A stretch of 64,000 bases of DNA from assembly GCA_036381275.1 (NCBI GenBank), contig DASVDC010000017.1:1-64000 (forward strand), read 5' to 3'. Each line of letters begins with the position of its first letter. Position 1 is the first letter of the stretch. Below the pieces are notes generated by a model that saw nothing but the letters and a program-made list of their open reading frames with translations, had not been told where the DNA came from and did not search any database. Position numbers and translations under genes: made by a program. Source of the stretch: UBA7803 sp036381275. GTDB lineage: Bacteria > Pseudomonadota > Gammaproteobacteria > Pseudomonadales > Azotimanducaceae. This document shows positions 61,887 to 64,000 of this stretch, in pieces.

Positions 61887-62666
61887 GTGGAGCTGTTGGC
61901 GAATCCGGAAGCCTGGGCCGCCTTCTTCATGCTGACGGCCCTCGAGATCGTCCTGGGCATCGACAACATCATCTTCATATCGATCCTGACCGGGCGCCTG
62001 CCCGCACACCGGCAGGCCCGGGCGCGTTTCCTGGGTCTCTCGCTCGCGATGCTGATGCGCGTGTTGCTGCTGCTCTCCCTCGCCTGGATCATGCGCCTGA
62101 CGGAGGACCTGTTCACGGTACTCGGCGAGGGCATCAGCGGGCGTGATCTGATCCTGATCGTCGGCGGCGCGTTCCTGCTCGCGAAGGCGACCCGGGAGAT
62201 CCACAACAGCCTGGAAGGCGAGGAGCACGTCGACGGCGGCGGCGCAGCCGCGGCGGGCTTCGCCAGCGTGCTGGTACAGATCGCGGTGATCGACATGGTG
62301 TTCTCGCTCGACTCGGTGATCACCGCGGTGGGCATGGTGCGCGACCTCGAGATCATGATCGCGGCGGTGATCGTCGCGGTCGGGGTGATGATGCTCGCGG
62401 CCGGCTCGATCGCGCGCTTCATCGAAGGGCACCCGACGGTGAAGATGCTGGCACTGTCGTTCCTGATCCTCGTGGGCTTCACGCTGGTCGGCGAGGGCGT
62501 CGATTTCCACACGCCGAAGGGGTACATCTACACCGCGATGGCGTTCTCGTTCGGAGTCGAGATGCTCAACATCCGCGCGAAGAAGGCGCGGGAGGGTCAC
62601 GTACGCCTGCGCAAGGCCCAGTTCGGCGACCTCGTCGCCGGCGCCCGGGAGCGGGAGACCGCGTGA
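61887..62666 (+). CDS. TerC-family integral membrane protein
   Basis: A 259-residue protein with about seven membrane helices. The TerC signatures are 'LEIVLGIDNIIFISIL' and VIDMVFSLDSVITAVGM (two repeats of an acidic-loop Asp plus SLDSV), and the end GYIYTAMAFSFGVEMLNIRAKK. Members are proposed metal-ion transporters (manganese or calcium) at secretion sites. GTG 61887 has GGAGGG upstream. It overlaps the PP2C gene (GTGA), so the two are co-translated. Confidence 0.92.
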   Translation: MELLANPEAWAAFFMLTALEIVLGIDNIIFISILTGRLPAHRQARARFLGLSLAMLMRVLLLLSLAWIMRLTEDLFTVLGEGISGRDLILIVGGAFLLAKATREIHNSLEGEEHVDGGGAAAAGFASVLVQIAVIDMVFSLDSVITAVGMVRDLEIMIAAVIVAVGVMMLAAGSIARFIEGHPTVKMLALSFLILVGFTLVGEGVDFHTPKGYIYTAMAFSFGVEMLNIRAKKAREGHVRLRKAQFGDLVAGARERETA

Positions 62667-63409
62667 GCTCCGCCGGCGGGCGGATCGAGCTGGTCGGCCG
62701 CACCGACCGCGGGCGCCTGCGGGAGCGCAACGAGGACAACCTGGCGTTCGACGAGACCATCGGCGTCGCAGTGGTCGCGGACGGCATGGGCGGGCTCGAC
62801 CACGGCCACCTCGCGAGCCGCACCGCGGCGGAGACCGTGCTGGCGCACCTGCGCGCCGCGGGCCCGGGCCGCAGCGCGGCGGATCTGGAGGCGGCGCTCG
62901 GCGCCGCGAACGACCGGGTTCGCGAGGCGGCACGGGCCGCCGCCGCGGTGATGGGCACCACGGCCGTGGTACTGGACGTCGCCGCCGACGCCTGCCGGAT
63001 CGCGCACGTGGGCGATTCGCGCGCGTACCGGCTGCACCGCGGCGAGCTCACGCTGCTGACGCGCGATCACAGCATGGTGCAGGACCTGGTCGAACGGGGA
63101 CTGCTGCGCCCGGAGGCGGCGCGCCACTCGCCGAGCCGCAACGTGATCACCCGGGCGATCGGCCTCGACGTCGCGTTCGAGCCCGAGATTCGGGCGATCG
63201 AGCTCGAGGCGGGGGATCTGCTGCTGCTCTGCAGCGACGGGCTCTGGGACATGCTGGAGGATGCCGAGATCGCCGAGCGGCTCCGCCGCAGCGGCGCCAA
63301 CCGGCGGGGACTGGAGCGCTGCGCGGACGCGCTGGTGAACGCGGCGAACGCCGCGGGCGGGTTCGACAACATCACGGTGGTGCTGGCGCGGGTGCGCGCG
63401 GCGGGCTGA
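62663..63409 (+). CDS. PP2C-type serine/threonine phosphatase
   Basis: A 248-residue metal-dependent phosphatase. The motifs in order are RGRLRERNEDN, VVADGMGGLDHG, GTTAVVLD, IAHVGDSRAYRL, DHSMVQDLVERGLL, LLLCSDGLWDML and GGFDNITVVLARV, so every metal-binding aspartate expected is present. GTG 62663 overlaps the TerC stop. No kinase, FHA or type VI secretion gene is in the window, so the substrate is unknown. Coupling to a TerC-type transporter is unusual. Confidence 0.93.
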   Translation: MSSAGGRIELVGRTDRGRLRERNEDNLAFDETIGVAVVADGMGGLDHGHLASRTAAETVLAHLRAAGPGRSAADLEAALGAANDRVREAARAAAAVMGTTAVVLDVAADACRIAHVGDSRAYRLHRGELTLLTRDHSMVQDLVERGLLRPEAARHSPSRNVITRAIGLDVAFEPEIRAIELEAGDLLLLCSDGLWDMLEDAEIAERLRRSGANRRGLERCADALVNAANAAGGFDNITVVLARVRAAG

Positions 63410-63421
63410 TTCTTCCTGCTG

Positions 63422-64000
63422 TCACTGCGGCCCGAGATGGGTCAGCCCCCGCGCGGCGGCGAGCTCCACCTGGCGGCGCCGCTCGAGAAAGCCGGCGCGG
63501 CGCCTCTCGTCGTGCTCGTCGATGCAGTACGGGCAGCTCACCCCTTCCCGATAGTGGGGCGACTCGAGATCCGCGGCGGACAGCGCGCGGCGGCAGGCGA
63601 AGCATTGCCGGTGGGAACCGGTGCGGAGCCGCTGGTCGACCGCCACCCGCTGATCGAACACGAAGCACTCGCCGCGCCAGCGGCTCTCGTCCGGGGTGAC
63701 CTGGTCGAGGTAGCCGAGGATGCCGCCGTCGAGCTGATAGACGGCTTCGAACCCCTGCTCGAGCAGCCAGGCCGAGGCCTTCTCGCAGCGGATGCCGCCG
63801 GTGCAGAACATCGCGACCCGGCGGTGCCGGGCCGGGTCGAGACGGCGCTGCACGAACGCCGGAAACTGACGGAACGCGCGGGTGCCCGGATTGACCGCGC
63901 CGGGGAAAGTGCCGATCGCGACCTCGTAGTCGTTGCGCGTGTCGAGCACCACCACGCCGGGATCGTCGAGGAGCGCGTGCCATCGCGCCGGATCGACCCG
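63422..64000 (-). CDS. trhO: tRNA uridine-34 hydroxylase (rhodanese family), N-terminus off window
   Basis: The last 192 residues of TrhO/YceA, which hydroxylates U34 of some tRNAs with oxygen. Seen here is the rhodanese domain with DPGVVVLDTRNDYEVAIGTF, PGTRAFRQFP, the active Cys in AMFCTGGIRCEKASAWL, and GFEAVYQLDGGILGYL. A Cys-rich C-terminus (CFACRRALSAADLESP...CPYC) probably binds zinc. The N-terminal domain lies beyond 64000. Confidence 0.93.
   Translation of the reverse strand, partial: RVDPARWHALLDDPGVVVLDTRNDYEVAIGTFPGAVNPGTRAFRQFPAFVQRRLDPARHRRVAMFCTGGIRCEKASAWLLEQGFEAVYQLDGGILGYLDQVTPDESRWRGECFVFDQRVAVDQRLRTGSHRQCFACRRALSAADLESPHYREGVSCPYCIDEHDERRRAGFLERRRQVELAAARGLTHLGPQ

Overview
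The window is uniformly GC-rich (about 70% by eye), compactly coded DNA from a proteobacterium. Thiopurine methyltransferase, AcnA, a long Lhr helicase, YcaQ/AlkX, DUF1244, TrhO and GTGG-type REP repeats all point to a Gammaproteobacterium, perhaps a relative of the Nevskiales/Steroidobacterales. That placement is an inference. I saw no rRNA, tRNA, CRISPR array, prophage or intact insertion sequence. Both ends are cut inside genes: an acyl-CoA dehydrogenase on the left and trhO on the right.

Region 1-9.6 kb is a CoA-thioester catabolic block. It holds three acyl-CoA dehydrogenases, an AMP-forming acyl-CoA ligase, a crotonase-fold protein and two alpha/beta hydrolases. It is interrupted at 1.44-2.7 kb by a decayed patch where a LysR-type regulator (minus) and a frameshifted acyltransferase-3 protein (plus) both lose their N-termini at one junction near 1957. 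Region 9.6-15.5 kb has a lipoprotein metallopeptidase (M49-like) and a tightly packed amidohydrolase / family III CoA-transferase / acyl-CoA ligase operon. Region 15.6-18.1 kb is a four-gene operon of three YceI proteins and one cytochrome b561.

Region 18.1-25.3 kb is mainly signalling: a histone-deacetylase-like hydrolase, a hybrid histidine kinase overlapping a CheR methyltransferase, a DUF819 membrane protein, and a degenerate GGDEF-EAL protein with a FimX-like EVL signature. Region 25.3-42.7 kb carries Lhr, a CoA hydrolase/transferase, WYL and AraC regulators, small DNA- or metal-binding proteins, a transglutaminase-like protein, an S9 oligopeptidase, an aldo/keto reductase, a YihY membrane protein overlapping an orphan ParA, and an SDR / acyl-CoA dehydrogenase pair. 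Region 42.8-46 kb adds a SixA-type phosphatase, another acyl-CoA ligase and an enoyl-CoA hydratase.

Region 46-64 kb is housekeeping and protein quality control: sulfurtransferase, YcaQ, Tpm, Hsp20 and Lon (both with sigma32-like promoters), AcnA, Prc, an FKBP lipoprotein, signal peptidase I (apparent CTG start), TerC, a PP2C phosphatase and TrhO.

Seven copies of an inverted REP element (GTGGGAGCGGCCTCC...) lie in gaps between genes, two half-copies of a second REP family also occur, and a separate 214-bp unit with 19-nt inverted ends lies before acnA. No gene assembly here can be shown to be a new system. The strongest leads are the dispersed repeats, the degenerate c-di-GMP protein, the CheR-kinase pair, the YceI/b561 operon, the small protein with its own operator-like promoter, and the CTG start of lepB.
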